NCBI GenBank assembly: GCA_029215795.1
Contig: JARDYH010000004.1
Span: forward strand, 36,212,001-36,276,000
Origin: Anniella stebbinsi
Taxonomy: Eukaryota > Chordata > Lepidosauria > Squamata > Anniellidae
DNA length: 64,000 nt
Reading direction: 5' to 3'
The notes beneath the pieces were generated by a model that was not told the origin of the DNA, ran no database searches, and saw only the letters and a list, made by a program, of their open reading frames with translations. A program made the translations under genes and the position numbers. This document shows positions 9,843 through 21,689 of the stretch, in pieces. The stretch's first letter is position 1. The number at the start of each line of letters is the position of its first letter.

Positions 9843-10875
9843 TTATCAATATACAGATGAGACCCAGCTCTATCTCTCTTTTTCATCAAATTCTGGTGAG
9901 GCAGTGGCTGTTCTGAATCAGTGCTAGGGCATGGTAACGGACTGGAGGAGGGCCAATAAACTGAGACTTAATCCAGACAAAAAAGAAGTACTGTTAGTGG
10001 GTGGTTCATCTGTCTGGCTAAGTGATATTCAACCTGTTCTGGAGAAGCCTGCACTCCCCCTAAAGGATCAGGTTCATAGTTTGGTGGTGCTCCTGAACCC
10101 AGAACTGTCACTTGAGGCACAGGTGGCCTTGGTGGCATAGAACACTTTTGATCAGTTTAGGCAGACATACTAACTACACTCTTATCTGGACAGAGATAAC
10201 CTAGCTATAGTTATCCATGCTCTGATAACCTTTTGTTTGGATTATTGCAATGCATTATATGTGGGGCTGCCTCTGAAAAAGGTCTGGAAACTTCAGCTGG
10301 TCCAAAACAGGGCAGTGAGATTGTTAATGGGGGCTGGCCAACGTGATCATATTATATTGGTACTTTTCCATCTGGACTGGCTGCCAGTCTATGTCCAGGC
10401 TCAATTCAAAGCGCTGGTATTAACATTTAAAACCCTAAACGCTTGGGGCCAGGTTCTCTGAAGGTTCATCTCCTCCCATATATACCTTACCAGACCCTAA
10501 GATCATCTCCAGCGGTCCTCCTCCAGCAGCCCCTGCCAAAGTAAGTGAGGCTACCAGCCTTTTCTGCTGTGACACCCCAACTGTGGAATGAACTCCTTAG
10601 AGACGTTTTTCTGGCATCTACATTGTACTTTTCCAGCGACAGGAATTTTTCACATTTTAGCATTTAAATCTTTTAGCTCTGCTGTTTTAAATTTGTTGCT
10701 GTATTTTAAATCTCTGTGTTGCTGTTAGGTTTTATTCTGGTTGTACTTTTATTTTGTGGTTTTAAGCTTTTATATTTTATATTGTTTTTATGTTGTAATT
10801 GTGGTTTTAATTTTTGTGAACCGCCCAGAGAGCTTCAGCTATTGGGCACTATCGAAATTTAATTAATAAAATAAT
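9843..10875 (+). pseudogene. L2-type LINE, 3' part: reverse transcriptase C-terminus, 3' UTR and tail
   Basis: Continues the fragment at 8911-8970. Recognisable blocks are the degenerate YADD region (YTDE), ANKLRLNPDKKEVLLVG, a DYCNALYVGLPL block, KLQLVQNRAVRLL and LDWLPV, all typical of L2 ORF2 C-termini. Stop codons and indels break the frame. The 3' UTR ends with the family tail aaccgcccagagagcttc, then an AAT-rich end. Not functional. Confidence 0.88.
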
Positions 10876-10963
10876 AATAAATATCACAAGTGGAAGAGGA
10901 GCCTCTTTGATATCACGCCCCAAACTATGGCCATCTGGCACCAGCGTTTGCTGTCAGTGGCCT

Positions 10964-11246
10964 AGGGTGGCCATGTGCCCTATTTTATAGAGAACAGGCC
11001 TCTCTTTGAACAGCTGCCAGGGGATCATCCTCTGTTTGAAGGTGTGTCCAGTTCAAGTCCAGTTTAATGACAAATAAGCATAAGAATTGTAGTCCATTAA
11101 CATTTGTCATCTGATCAGTCTTCCACACTATGGTGAGAGGTAATATATTTAAATTATAACTATTTCTAATTATACATATACATTAACTTATGCAAATATT
11201 ATGCAAATTGCTACCCTCTTTTTTGCTCCTCAGAAGTAGCCACCCT
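10964..11246 (-). mobile_element. TAGGGTGGCCA-type MITE, copy 2 (reverse)
   Basis: Ends tagggtggcca (10964) and agtagccaccctccc (about 11246) are inverted. The interior matches 14515-14848 in reverse (atatgcaaatta, cactatggtgaga, gtccagtttaa). Probable hAT-type, no ORF. Confidence 0.6.
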
Positions 11247-11249
11247 CCC

Positions 11250-12515
11250 TACAAAGCTGTGACAGCAAACTATCTCTTTGTTGTGGTCTACAGTGTGCCT
11301 TTGATTTAAAGGATTGCTTCCAGCTGACTGAAGGACTTGTTGCTTTACAAGGGTATGCTCCACATATGTGAGTTTCACCTGCTGTCTCATGAAAACATCC
11401 CCAAGCGGGAGATGCACACAGAGGGATTGAGTATCCTTCCTGCTTGCTTACTGTGTATCGTTTAACTCAGCTGTTTGGCTCCCTGATCCGGAATACAAAT
11501 TGGTATGTACATGGGCCCTGCCTTGGAAAATTAATCTAATGATCCTGGAGAAAAGAGGAGGAGGTTGGTAAATTTAGCAACTCTCTTGAGATATATTTGG
11601 ATGCTGGAAAAAAGAAAGAAAGAAAAAGAAAAGTCAAGGTGAAAGGGATTTCAAAGAGTTAGTGGTACTGCTGGCAGAAACTCTACACTCTCACAATACT
11701 TTCCTTTATGTGATTTCAAAGCAGACCTACATATAATTTAGACAGCCCACCCCGCCCCAGCTTCCCATGGGTTAAGGGGGTGAGCCCATAACTTTATAGA
11801 GTCAAAATGATTTGCTGTTTCTCACATGATTGGAGCTGGGGAAAGAATCCAAGGATCTTCACTATCAGACCAATAGTTACAGCAGCTGACTACTCAGAGA
11901 GCAAGCATGTGCAAAATATAGCTTATAACATTAGGAGGAATATGCCACACCATATTACAGTGGCAGCTACCTAAATTTCAGCAGTAATCATGGAATCTGG
12001 AGATGAGAAGTCTTCCTGCATATTTCTGCTTTGGCATTATGGCTGGATGTAGAGAAAGGCCTGAAAATAAAATGCTTGTCTCTTTAAAAATCCAAATGCA
12101 CCTGGCACAATGTTCTAAATTCCTACCTGTCCCATTTTAAGTATCCTTCATTAACACAGCCCAAAATTACCACCTGATGGTTCATGTCTCCAAGGAGTAG
12201 ATTGGAAATTATTCCCTGTTCTCACCTTTTTACTTTCACTTTCCTTGGTTATTCAATGGTCTCCATGGCCCAGATCTCCAGGTGCTATTTAGCTTGTGTA
12301 TTGAACATGTCATGTGCCAAGTATCAAAATTCTGCCTCTTGAGGTGGGCCCAAGTCCACATTGCCATACCTGATTGGTAGATTCTCCTCCCCTTGTCAAC
12401 ACTTTCCTCAGATTTCACAGGATGAAAAATGGAGATTACACTCTCTGAAAATTTGTTATCTATTGAATGTCATGGTGATCTTTGCTCTTCGTAAGTAAGT
12501 TTGAGATTACTGTTT
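11250..12515. other. No gene recognised
   Basis: Mostly unique-looking sequence with a short AAAG-rich stretch near 11607-11635. Short ORFs on both strands lack domain signals. Confidence 0.5.
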
Positions 12516-12518
12516 AAG

Positions 12519-12640
12519 ACAGCCTAGCATAGGTTACTTATGCATGTTTAGACAAAAAAATGTCCTACAACTGGAGGATATTGACTGGGGAATGCTAGGA
12601 GTTTGAGGATTCTTTTTCTGTCGAAACATGCATAGGATTG
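12519..12640. mobile_element. Palindromic ATGTTTAGACAGAAA-type MITE, copy 1
   Basis: The left arm atgcatgtttagac and right arm gaaacatgcataggattgcg fold back, with internal tcctacaact and ggagtttgagga blocks. Related copies are at 24640-24712, 24806-24932, 47279-47420 and 49860-49965. Confidence 0.7.
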
Positions 12641-12644
12641 CGCC

Positions 12645-13510
12645 AAGAGTAAACTGCTTTGTTTCTTTTGAATACTACCTCCCTCTTTCTCCCTTATCTC
12701 TATCCCTAATAATAAAGTTTCTTAATTTATAACCTGGGCTTCTACCATATGCTTTTGACAACCTAAGGATCATTCTCCTGCACACTGGACCACACTTCCA
12801 TGCTATATGCTTCTACAACAAGGAAATCAGGGTGAACTTGATAAGTGGCATCTGGTATTGTGCCTCCTCCCAGACTGAAAATTAACCTGCAACGCTCAGG
12901 AGCTACGTAGAGAGGTGGTAAGTTGAATGTTGCCCTCTTGGCCTTACCCTCTAGGCTGTTAAACATTTCTACACTGGACTTGGCAGCCTTTAGAATGTGG
13001 TGAGGAAGGCTGAACCTAGAGTTTGTACCGGTTACCCATCCCCAGCCATGATATAACTCCTTTCAAATCAGCAGGTGTTCACCAGGGGGCCATCTATATG
13101 CGGGAAAAGCCCTGTGGTGGCTGCGAATCTGTGCTGTGTCAGTTATGCGACACAGCCACAGATTTGTAGCCCCTGCAGGGCTCCCACAAAGCTTTGCTTT
13201 GAAAAAGTCAGGGACTTACCCCAACTTTTTTAGTAGGAGAGAGGTCTTTCGCCACCTGATCTTGCTCTGGGGCCAATCCGAGGGGTAGTCCTGATGGAAG
13301 GTGACTGGTGATTGGTCACCTTCCACCAGGAAGAGGACAGGGTGGGGGCGGCTCTGGTACCCGGGTGACAGCTGGAAGCCCCACATTCCCTCCTTGGCAT
13401 CGGGATTACCTTTGGCCTATGTTGTGGATATGCCAGCATCCCATTGTGAGAATGACATATTAGTGCCCAATACCAACATGGAGCTGTGATCCTTTCTTGG
13501 CAGTACCAAT
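12645..13510. other. No gene; GC-richer repeat-like patch at about 13080-13480
   Basis: Near 13110-13170 the block gctgcgaatctgtgctgtgt is answered by an inverse-like gacacagccacagatttgta. Near 13290-13325 ggaaggtgactggtgattgg is answered by tggtcaccttccacc. The phrase ttaccccaactttttt at 13218 recurs at 28656, where it borders an L1 insertion, so both belong to one MITE family. Confidence 0.4.
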
Positions 13511-13514
13511 GGAG

Positions 13515-13735
13515 AAGTCAGAGGAAGCTGCCTTATAATGTATCAGATTATTGGTGTATCTAGCCCACCATTGTCTCCTTAAGAGTAGCACCAGCTCTTG
13601 AGAGGCTCTGGCTGACAGGGGCCCTTTCTCAACTCTACTATATGAGTTCCTTCTTTATGGTGGAGATGCCAGGGACTGAACCTGCATCCTTCTGAAATCA
13701 AGTATGTGCTCTTCCACTGAGCTATGGGCCTGTAT
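13515..13735 (-). mobile_element. tRNA-derived SINE, reverse orientation
   Basis: On the minus strand the head reads ggcccatagctcagtggaag then agcaca, with a B-box-like ggttcagtccctgg, followed by catctccacc. The tail side near 13520-13545 carries tataaggcagctt. The A and B box layout is clear. Same family as 1105-1294 and 18232-18400. Confidence 0.82.
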
Positions 13736-13739
13736 CCAA

Positions 13740-14510
13740 TGCAAACTGTTCACTGAGACAGGACTTTATGACAAAATGGTATTTTATTTTGTTGTTTAGA
13801 TGTATATTTGAATGTTTGGTTGCTGCCGGGATTTACTTTAACAAATCCTTTCTCTTCAGGCAATGATTAGTTGGTGGAAGGGAGGAGTTAGAATGTTTCA
13901 CTTTTTGAATGGCGTCTCCTGGTTGTCCTGTTTTCAGTTGAGAGAGAGGGGGGTAATAACTGTCACTTGGTTTCCTTTGGGAATTAGATGAGGACTGACT
14001 TTCAGAGGGGTAGGATCAGGGAATCTGGGCTCTAGATTTGGGGGGTGGTTAGATTTCCCTGGGAGGTGGAGGGAGGTATATTTATATTAAGAGGAATATT
14101 TATTTTAAGTCTGATTATTAGTTCATTTATTTTATTAAATTTATTAAAACATTTATATCCCGCCCTATATCACTAGGATCTCACTAGTTAAGGAAATAAT
14201 AAAAAAAATTAAAACATTAATTTAACACTATGACAACTAAATTGTACTGAAACATCTTAATCCTTGTAAATAAAATTTTACATTTTGTTTTGTTCTTTTA
14301 AACCACGCCTTTCTTGGTCTTGTTTGTTACCATTAAAGGGTTAAATGAAACCACAAAGGAATTAAGCCAAAGGTTGTAAGTGTACACACACACATACTCC
14401 AAAGAGGTTTAAGGTTCTCTCTTAATAAGGAAGAGGATGGTGGCAGCATTACAGAAGGTGGTGATGTCACAGACTTCCTTCCCATTGGTAGAGGATGTTG
14501 AAGCTCACTG
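13740..14510. other. No gene; reverse LINE tail at about 14120-14190
   Basis: The stretch attaaaacatttatatcccg with gcccta is a reverse-strand LINE 3' tail (ccgcc...ataaat type). Otherwise only short ORFs. Confidence 0.5.
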
Positions 14511-14514
14511 GTGA

Positions 14515-14848
14515 GGCCGGGTGGCCACTTATGCGGAAATGCAGCAGCCAAAAAATGGAAGAAGGATGGCACCAATACGCATTATATTAGCATATGCTAA
14601 TTTAGCTGCAAATTTAGACCTCATTATAATAATTTAAATAGAAATACAGTACATCTCACCATAGTGCAGAAGACTGTGATGAGATGATCTGTATGCCTGC
14701 TCAGTCAATTGTTGATGGGCAGCTTCAAGGCCCAGCTCTCCCTTCCAATGTTTTTTTATTATTATCTTTAAACTGGACTTGCACTGGACAGCCTTCAAAA
14801 TATAGGACTGTTCTCTGTAAAAGAGGACACATATATCAACCCTAGGTA
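14515..14848 (+). mobile_element. TAGGGTGGCCA-type MITE, copy 3
   Basis: Starts gccgggtggccactta and ends near aagaggacacatatatcaac then cctagg. Shares the tatgctaattta, aaatacagtacatctcac and caaggcccagctc blocks with 2205-2470. No ORF. Confidence 0.6.
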
Positions 14849-15395
14849 GGAGAGAGGTTTGTTAATCATACTTTATGTTACATATTATATTAATAAAAGG
14901 GTTTCATTGCCAAAATTTCCAGTTACTCTCAGGATTAAAATTTTAAAAGAAAAAGAAACCTTTGAAAAAATGGCAAGATAGGAAGGAGCAAGGTTGTATG
15001 CCTTGCTAGCTGGGAAGCTTGAGAGAGCCCGCTCCATTTGATATGAAATACTCCACAACTTAAAATAGAAGTGGATAGGCACAGGAACAAAATTAGCAGT
15101 TCGTAGAATTTGTTAATGTTCGCGAGTGTCTGAACATGATCCCTTTTTCCTCTCTGCCCTTGGCATTAAATCCACAGCATGTTCCATTGTAATTTGGAAT
15201 CAATGTTTTGGACTTCCATGCATTTTGGAATTACTAGGAAAACTGCATGACATTTTGAAGTGAAAGCTTGTTTGTGGCTGCTTCCTGAACAATATTATCA
15301 CCCTGTTTCCTGGCATCAGACAACAAATGATCTTCAAGGTCCAATCTAAGGATGTAACTTTATATTTATATCATTCTGTGGAAACAATGAACCTT

Positions 15396-15487
15396 ACAGT
15401 GCAATCCTATACATGTTTACTCAGAAATAAATCTTCTTGAGTTCAATACGACTTACCCCCAGGTAAGGGAAAATAGGATTGCAGCCT
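15396..15487. mobile_element. AGGATTGCAGCC-type palindromic short repeat
   Basis: Runs from gtgcaatcctatacatgttt through ttgagttcaatac to aggattgcagcc; the two ends are imperfect inverses. Confidence 0.7.
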
Positions 15488-15599
15488 TGATAACAAGCGT
15501 ACGTGCTTAACAACTAACATACTGATAAATTCAAGCATGTCTTGTTATGCCAGAAAAGCATTGTAGATTAGCTGTAGTATGCAATGCATATGTAACTTT

Positions 15600-15838
15600 G
15601 GGTGCTTCCAGATGGACAGCTCGTAGCACGACCATCAAAAGGCATTGTGGAGTTATTCCATTTTTTCTTCCTTACCAGTGTGTGTGTGTGTGTATGTGTA
15701 AAGAAAGAAGATGGAAGAAGCAGTGGGAAAATACAAGTTACAAGTGGAAGACTTCATCATCTAGACACACACAGGCACATAACATTCCAAGAATGAGGCG
15801 GGGAAATTGCATGATAAATGCCGTATCTGGAAGCACTG
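15600..15838. mobile_element. GTGCTTCCAGAT-ended MITE, copy 1
   Basis: Inverted ends gggtgcttccagatggac (15600) and gtatctggaagcactg (about 15838). The interior shares gaagatggaagaagcagtgg and a TG-rich run with the copy at 55497-56078. Confidence 0.65.
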
Positions 15839-15986
15839 TTTGTAACTTTAACTGTTTCCATCACCCACATTAGACCAAAAATGTTTTGCTCTCCCAAATA
15901 TTTAATTTAGCTTATTAATGAGTTATTAACATTTCTAGAACACCTTGTCCTGAAGGTGTAGGGTAAGTTAGTAACACTCAAAATAA

Positions 15987-16174
15987 CGATCAGGATTAAG
16001 GTGCTAATGGAATAATTGTAAGAAGCAAAATAATTGTAAGAAGCAAACATATTGTATTTTAATAGGTAATTTATAAATAAAATACCTATTAAAATGCAAA
16101 CCAATACAATATGTTTGCTTCTTACAATTATTTTGCTTCTTACAATTATTCCATTAGCACCTTAATCCTGATCG
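15987..16174. repeat. Long inverted repeat (about 85-95-bp arms)
   Basis: The left arm begins cgatcaggattaaggtgcta (15987) and its exact inverse ends at 16174. The arms differ mainly by a roughly 10-bp gap near the inner end, and the loop is only a few bases. Each arm contains a tandem pair of aataattgtaagaagcaaa. No terminal features of a known transposon were seen. Confidence 0.9.
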
Positions 16175-16179
16175 ATAGA

Positions 16180-17180
16180 ACTAGGTCCAGACCTACAAAA
16201 GAAAATCATACAGCAATTCTTTGTGTTCAGGCTCAGTTTCTACACGGAAGATATTTCACATTTTGTGGCAGCTTCTGAAAATGCCACTCTATGTATGGTC
16301 CTAGAATCATAGCACAGTATCTAATTGGTCACAAGTGCTAAGATAAATTACATTGCACTAGAATAAGGTGTTGAGGAGGGGAAGCAAAAGAGGGCAAACA
16401 CTGCGAGCGTTTGTATTAGCAATAAGTCCAGTAACACTCCAGGAGCTGAAGAAATACACACCAAGTCTTGTGTATAATACAGAGTTGTTTACTCGTGGTC
16501 CAATATATACAGCACAACAGTTTCCATCCAGATATGTACACAGTCCTTTACACAGATCTCTCCTCTCCGAAACACACCACACCTGACTTCTCCACCACAC
16601 TAGCCATTAAACTAAGGCTTACTTTTATACATTCTAGACACCAGCCCATCCCTGCTAAATCATCTTATCATTTCTGGCACTCTGCAATAATTAGTTTGAC
16701 CTTTCCAGTTTCTGTACATAAAAAACTCTTTCACTATCTTATTGCCTACAGCTGGCTGATCTGTCCTCCAGGCTTCTAAAACTTTCCACCATCCACTTTG
16801 ACTCTGGAATTTTCCTCAACCTAAGGGACCTTTAATGCTATGCCAATAGCGTTAGGTGGTGTGATGGGATTGCTGAGAAAATCCAGTGCACCAGCTAATG
16901 CCATTGGTGTTGTGCTAGAGATCCTTTATGCTTGTGTGCAACATAATTTACATTAGAGCTGTGGCATATGCCCTGGTTTAAAGTTTCTCTCAAAGTATAC
17001 TTCAAAGTATTACTATACCAGCTACACTGGGCATTGTTAGGCATTGGGATCTCATTTTTAATTCCAGAATTCTCTTGGAGGCATTTGACTATAGAATTTC
17101 CTAATTGCAGGGGTAAGATGATGCAAATATGAAAGATTTTCTTGATTTGCCACAGAGCTTTTGTCCAACTGGATACTGCA
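16180..17180. other. No gene recognised
   Basis: Short ORFs on both strands overlap and lack domain signals. Confidence 0.5.
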
Positions 17181-17186
17181 AATAGA

Positions 17187-17340
17187 GTTGTAGGGTTCCT
17201 TGTAAGCCCTCTAGCCCAACTTTCTGCTCAATACAGGAAATCCAGAGCTAAAACATCTCCACCAGATGGCTGTTCAACCTCTACTTGAAGACCTCCACCA
17301 CTCTAGGTAAGTGGTTTCATTGTTGAACTGCTCTATCCTC
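17187..17340 (-). mobile_element. CR1-type LINE 3' fragment, reverse
   Basis: The phrases tagggttccttgtaagccct, ctagcccaactttctgctca and ctctacttgaagacctccac match the conserved layout of CR1-like 3' regions in reverse (gttggaaggg...tctagtccaaccccctgctca type). No coding sequence. Confidence 0.75.
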
Positions 17341-17344
17341 CTAT

Positions 17345-18230
17345 AACATGGGGTGCTAGACAAGGCATCTGTTGCACCATCACCCTGCCTCATTCACATG
17401 ATGCCATAGTCTTCCAGGCATAACCCTCCTGTGTTTTCTCCATTGTCTTTTTAAAAAAATTACTGCAGAAAAGTTGTTAGGTGGGGAGGGGGAATGGAAA
17501 AGCTACACAATGCTTTCCAATTGGTTGTGATAGGGGTCCCCCATCTGGAAGCACCCTAAGCTCATTAGATCTAATCCTGCCCTTTGGGCAGCAGAACTCA
17601 AATGACTATGTAGGAAAGAGCATATCCACCATGTGTAAATCATTGCTGATAAGGGATGCATAGGTGCATACATTTTACTATGTGTACATGCAAAAAAATA
17701 GTTATGCATGTATTTATCACCCTTAAGTATAGAGCTATCACACAATTGAAGAAATCTTAGTTGACTCATTGAATGATTTTAATCAATTAAATCTGCACAC
17801 ATATGCACAGATATATATCCCCCCCAAAGCAGTTTTTTAAAGTGTCTTCTTTAATGGACTGCCTGACAACTTGTAAGGTGGGATAAATGTGCCTACGCAT
17901 TCATAAAGTGGTTTGGGATATAATTGGAGGAAGAGAGGACATGCCGTTGTCAAAACATAATTTAAAACTAAAAGTGCTTAAAATGTGCATGAAACGGATA
18001 TTACCCATTCCCGGCAGGGGTGCCCAATTCTGACTGGATCTGCTGACTAACTGGAGTAATGACTTCACATCAAAGACTTCAATGCTTGACTTCTGCTCTT
18101 TCCAGGAAACAGTCATTCAAAAGAACAGGACATGCTGGAAAACAAAATGTTTTCCTCACAGGCTTTCCCATCTCCTCAGAAGGGCAGGAGGACAGGACTG
18201 GGCCCAAGAACACGTGCCTAGATGTGCATC
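17345..18230. other. No gene; small GTGCTTCCAGAT-type fragment
   Basis: At about 17505-17565 the string ccatctggaagcaccc is one end of the family described at 15600-15838. Otherwise only short ORFs. Confidence 0.45.
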
Positions 18231-18231
18231 T

Positions 18232-18400
18232 AATGAGAAAATGCTGAGAGTGGTAGAGCAGATGTTTTGCATGCAAAATGCCACAGGTTCAATCCCTGGC
18301 ATCTCCATGGAAACCCTGAAACTCTGAAGAGCCACTCCAAGTCAATGTGGAGCAGACGATACTGAGCTTGATGGACCAGTGGTCTGACTGGGTATAAGGC
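18232..18400 (+). mobile_element. tRNA-derived SINE, forward
   Basis: The head has an A-box-like gagtggtagagcaga, a ttttgcatgc anticodon-arm-like part and a B-box ggttcaatccctgg, then catctcca. The tail ends with gatggaccagtggtctgact and tataaggcagca. The tRNA part is closest in layout to tRNA-Ala with TGC. It is a retroposon: no intact acceptor stem follows. Confidence 0.85.
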
Positions 18401-18409
18401 AGCATCCTG

Positions 18410-18605
18410 CACGACATGACAACCCACAGTGCGTTGTTGTCACCTATGTTTATTTCAGGGTGGCTTGTCATGATGGCTGAACCTGGCGTTGTTTCCTCAG
18501 TGTTGTTTGTTAACCATGCACAAACCACCCTGAGAACTCATGGCTTGCTATTGGGTTGTTCAGGATGGCTTGTTTTCAGCCTGGGTTGTCATGATGGCCG
18601 AACCC
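18410..18605. mobile_element. GGCTTGTTAACCATG-type repeat, copy 1
   Basis: Built from alternating gggtggcttgt, ttgtcatgatggc, gttaaccatgcac and ggttgttcaggatgg phrases. Related sequence at 19190-19325, 52765-53275 and 61055-61215. Probably a MITE family; ends not defined here. Confidence 0.5.
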
Positions 18606-18794
18606 AGCAGAGTGGCTTGTGCATGTTTTGTCAGAAAAGGCTACAGAGTTGCCTGGCAAGAGTGGCAAAAACAACAACAACCCTGGTCGCTCCTTGTGAT
18701 CTCACTAACAATATTCCCTCATTATTACGCTTGTAACAACACTAGTTAATTTACTGCTCCATTTTGTTGCCTCCCTAGCCAGGGACACCTTTGT

Positions 18795-19045
18795 TTTTTC
18801 ACCTTTGAGATTTACACAAATGCAGTTTTATTTATTTTCCCTCACTTTCAGAGAAATTTGCACAAATTTAACATTTTATTTTCCACCTTCAGGAGATTTT
18901 CACATATTTAACATATTTATTCACCTTCTGGGTGATTTGTGAATATTTAACGTTATTTCCCACCTCCTCATCTTTTGAGAGATTTAGGCAAATTTAACCT
19001 TTAAAAAAAACTTTTAGGGGAATTTGTGCAAATTTGCACTTTGGC
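18795..19045. repeat. Diverged tandem repeat, about 65-bp unit, about four copies
   Basis: Successive units share a cacctt-like start, a gagattt or gaaatttg block, a cacaaatttaac or acatatttaac block and a T-rich end. Copies are about 60-70 bp apart with many substitutions. Confidence 0.6.
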
Positions 19046-19189
19046 AAATATGCACAAATATCCACAAAGCTGGAAAAAATACTCTGCAAACTAAACTCTA
19101 CTTTGCTGAGGAGTGTATTTGCATACATTAGAGGTGTAGGCTGCTGAGGCTGTGCTGCAAAGACCCATGCAATATGTGCCAGGATCTAA

Positions 19190-19325
19190 GGGAGAAACAA
19201 GCTATGGCAAGCTGCACAGTGCCTGATCATCTGATGGGAGTTACGTGAGTTAGTGACCCAACAAACAACTCACTGTGGCTTGATTTCAGAGTGGCTTACC
19301 ATGATGTCCAACTGCCCCAAGTTGT
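19190..19325. repeat. GGCTTGTTAACCATG-type fragment, copy 2
   Basis: Contains acaaacaactcactgtggct and agtggcttaccatgatgtcc; diverged. Confidence 0.35.
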
Positions 19326-19329
19326 GCCA

Positions 19330-21685
19330 CCAGGGAGATGCTCCTACAATAGTCCATATAGTAGTATTTCCATAGAAAGTGACTTCTGGTTCTGGAGATG
19401 GTGCAGATAGAAGGGACTATTTTGTAAAATTTCTGGGCATGGAAGTTCTTTCAAGTTGTCTAATTCTTCCAAAAATTGTGGTGTGCAGTTTTTAGCTCTT
19501 ATCCTGTCCATAGTGTCCATGGAATTACCATGGAACAATAGTTTGATGTGAATTATGTATTGTGTGAATGAGCTCACTGTCAGCAGTGTATGTCTGAATG
19601 CCATTTTAAAGGTGGCTGGCATGACAAAAGGAACTGCTATTGTTCCCTGTATGTTTAATGACTCCATTGCCAGAAATAATTTGCCTAAGAACACAAACAG
19701 GATCCATTTGAGCAATTATTCCTGCTATCTCTAAAGTTCAGAGGTAAGTGTGGATCCTTATGCAATCAAAACAGCACCATCCACACCTAAAGTGAGGTAT
19801 CAATTGCCTTTGGGGAAACCCCAAGGTTTGCAGACCTTGCAGTCAAGGGGGACCTTAAGGGAGGGAAATCCCAAAAAAGTCAACAGCCCACTGAAAATTG
19901 AGCATGCGCAGAGACCATGGAATGCTGTCTGTTTGGAGAAAAACAGAAAACTAGTTGGGAGGGGCAAAGGAATGGAATATCCTGCAGGAAGACATGGCTA
20001 GCTGATTGGAACACTGAATAGAAGCACTCCACACTTTAATATTTTGTTGGAGGTCCCAGAGGAACCTGTAGCCCCTAGACAGCATCTGAGGCGATATAGG
20101 ATATTTAGAATTCCCAGCTCTGAGGCTGGAGACAGCACTCCAACCTTCGAGTGGGGAATCCAAGCTCCACCCACTTATAACTGGTGAAGAAAGATCTGTG
20201 TCAGCTCCCTCTCTGAGGTCAGGAATGCAAGTTGGAGAGTGGGAGAAGGGGGCATTTTGGTGGGAGGGGAAGGGAGAAGACTGGAGAGGCCAGGATATGA
20301 GCTATCCTGGGGCTTCTCCATTCTCCTCCGCTCCCCTTCCGAAACGCTTTTGCTAGTGAAAATGCAAGGCAAGAGGACAGGGAGGCAAAGATCACCTCCA
20401 CCACTCCTGCCACCCTGCACAGGATGCTCACAAGCCTCCAAGTTTGGGGACATATGAGCACTGAGGATGAAACCCATACGATTGTGCTCTTCATTAAATA
20501 AGCATTAATAAGAATATGTTTCAGTCTGAAAAAAACATATTCATTGATCTCCATGGCATATTTGGATGTGGATGGATCTGAGGACTTCCAAATACACTGT
20601 AGATGAGTGCTGCCATATTCAAAGCAATGGCGTTTACACAATTCATTTATTTCTTATGAGAAAGATCACTTATATTCATAGGAAGTACATGGTCCAATTC
20701 AAACTAATTTGCAAAATATTACATTTTTCTTAAGCAAAGAAGTAACAATATTGTATCTGTTGAAGCCATCAGGAGCATGTCTATACATCTTTTCAGGTGC
20801 ATTTCCCCCCCTGAAATAATAGCGCTATTCATGCCATATTTACATGTAGAAACAATATATGCACATGGAGAAATTTCAGAAGAAAATAAGCTGTGCCAGA
20901 CTGCCTTTTGGACTGGTTTGTGCATTTTAAAGTGTATCAGAACGCCCCATAAACTTATATATCTACAATTAAATGTTTGCTGAACACGGCAGGATTACTT
21001 AAGCCCGTGTAACCAAAGAACTACAGAACAACTTGGCTATCTAAAAAATGCACTAAATATAGACAATAGAATTGGACTCTGTGCTAGAACACTTCTGGGC
21101 TCTTCTTTCTTTCCTCACTCACATAGCTAAATGTCACTTGCAAGCAGACATTAGCTATCTTGCATTCTTTATGCTCACACAGGGTTATAAAAAGGTTGGC
21201 TCAGCAGTTCAGCAAAAGGCTAGTGTATATTTTTATCACCAAAGCCCCCTGGGACATTGCAAATGATAAGCTGTGAATGCAAACGAGATAGGAGCTGCTA
21301 CATATAAATGTATTTTAAAGGTCTCTTGCTCAGTGAGCAACCTTAATTGGTAAGAGGTAGGACTATTCCAATTGTCCAGGTTCATTTAGAATTCACTAGA
21401 GGTCAAAAATGGATCCAATATAATGGCGAGTTAAACTCAGCAATTCTAAATGGGCTCCACTCCACAGCACAGCTAATCCTCAAGATTTTTTACTGTGATT
21501 CATTGGGTCACACAAGACATGACACTCTATGTACAACACAGTGTAAGTAGCTTGATACAGTTTAAATAATTAAAGTCAAGTCACCAGTAAAGAGCTTTAC
21601 TTCCTGACATGGTTTTGTTTCCTACTCTCCTGTGCTGTTTTCACCAGCCTTGGCAACACGTTCCTTGGGTAACACCCAGTTATAC
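19330..21685. other. Long stretch without recognised gene
   Basis: Several 65-140-codon ORFs occur on both strands but overlap each other and show no domain motif, conserved pattern or splice context. A possible GC/AG-rich patch lies at 20200-20460. Confidence 0.5.
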
Positions 21686-21689
21686 ATAT

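Noticed and set aside
18232..18310. Functional tRNA gene
   Set aside because: A and B boxes are present but there is no matching acceptor stem, and the SINE body and tail follow; two reverse relatives exist in the window.
20175..20641. 100-140-codon reverse ORFs
   Set aside because: Overlapping alternative frames without domain signal; composition explains them.
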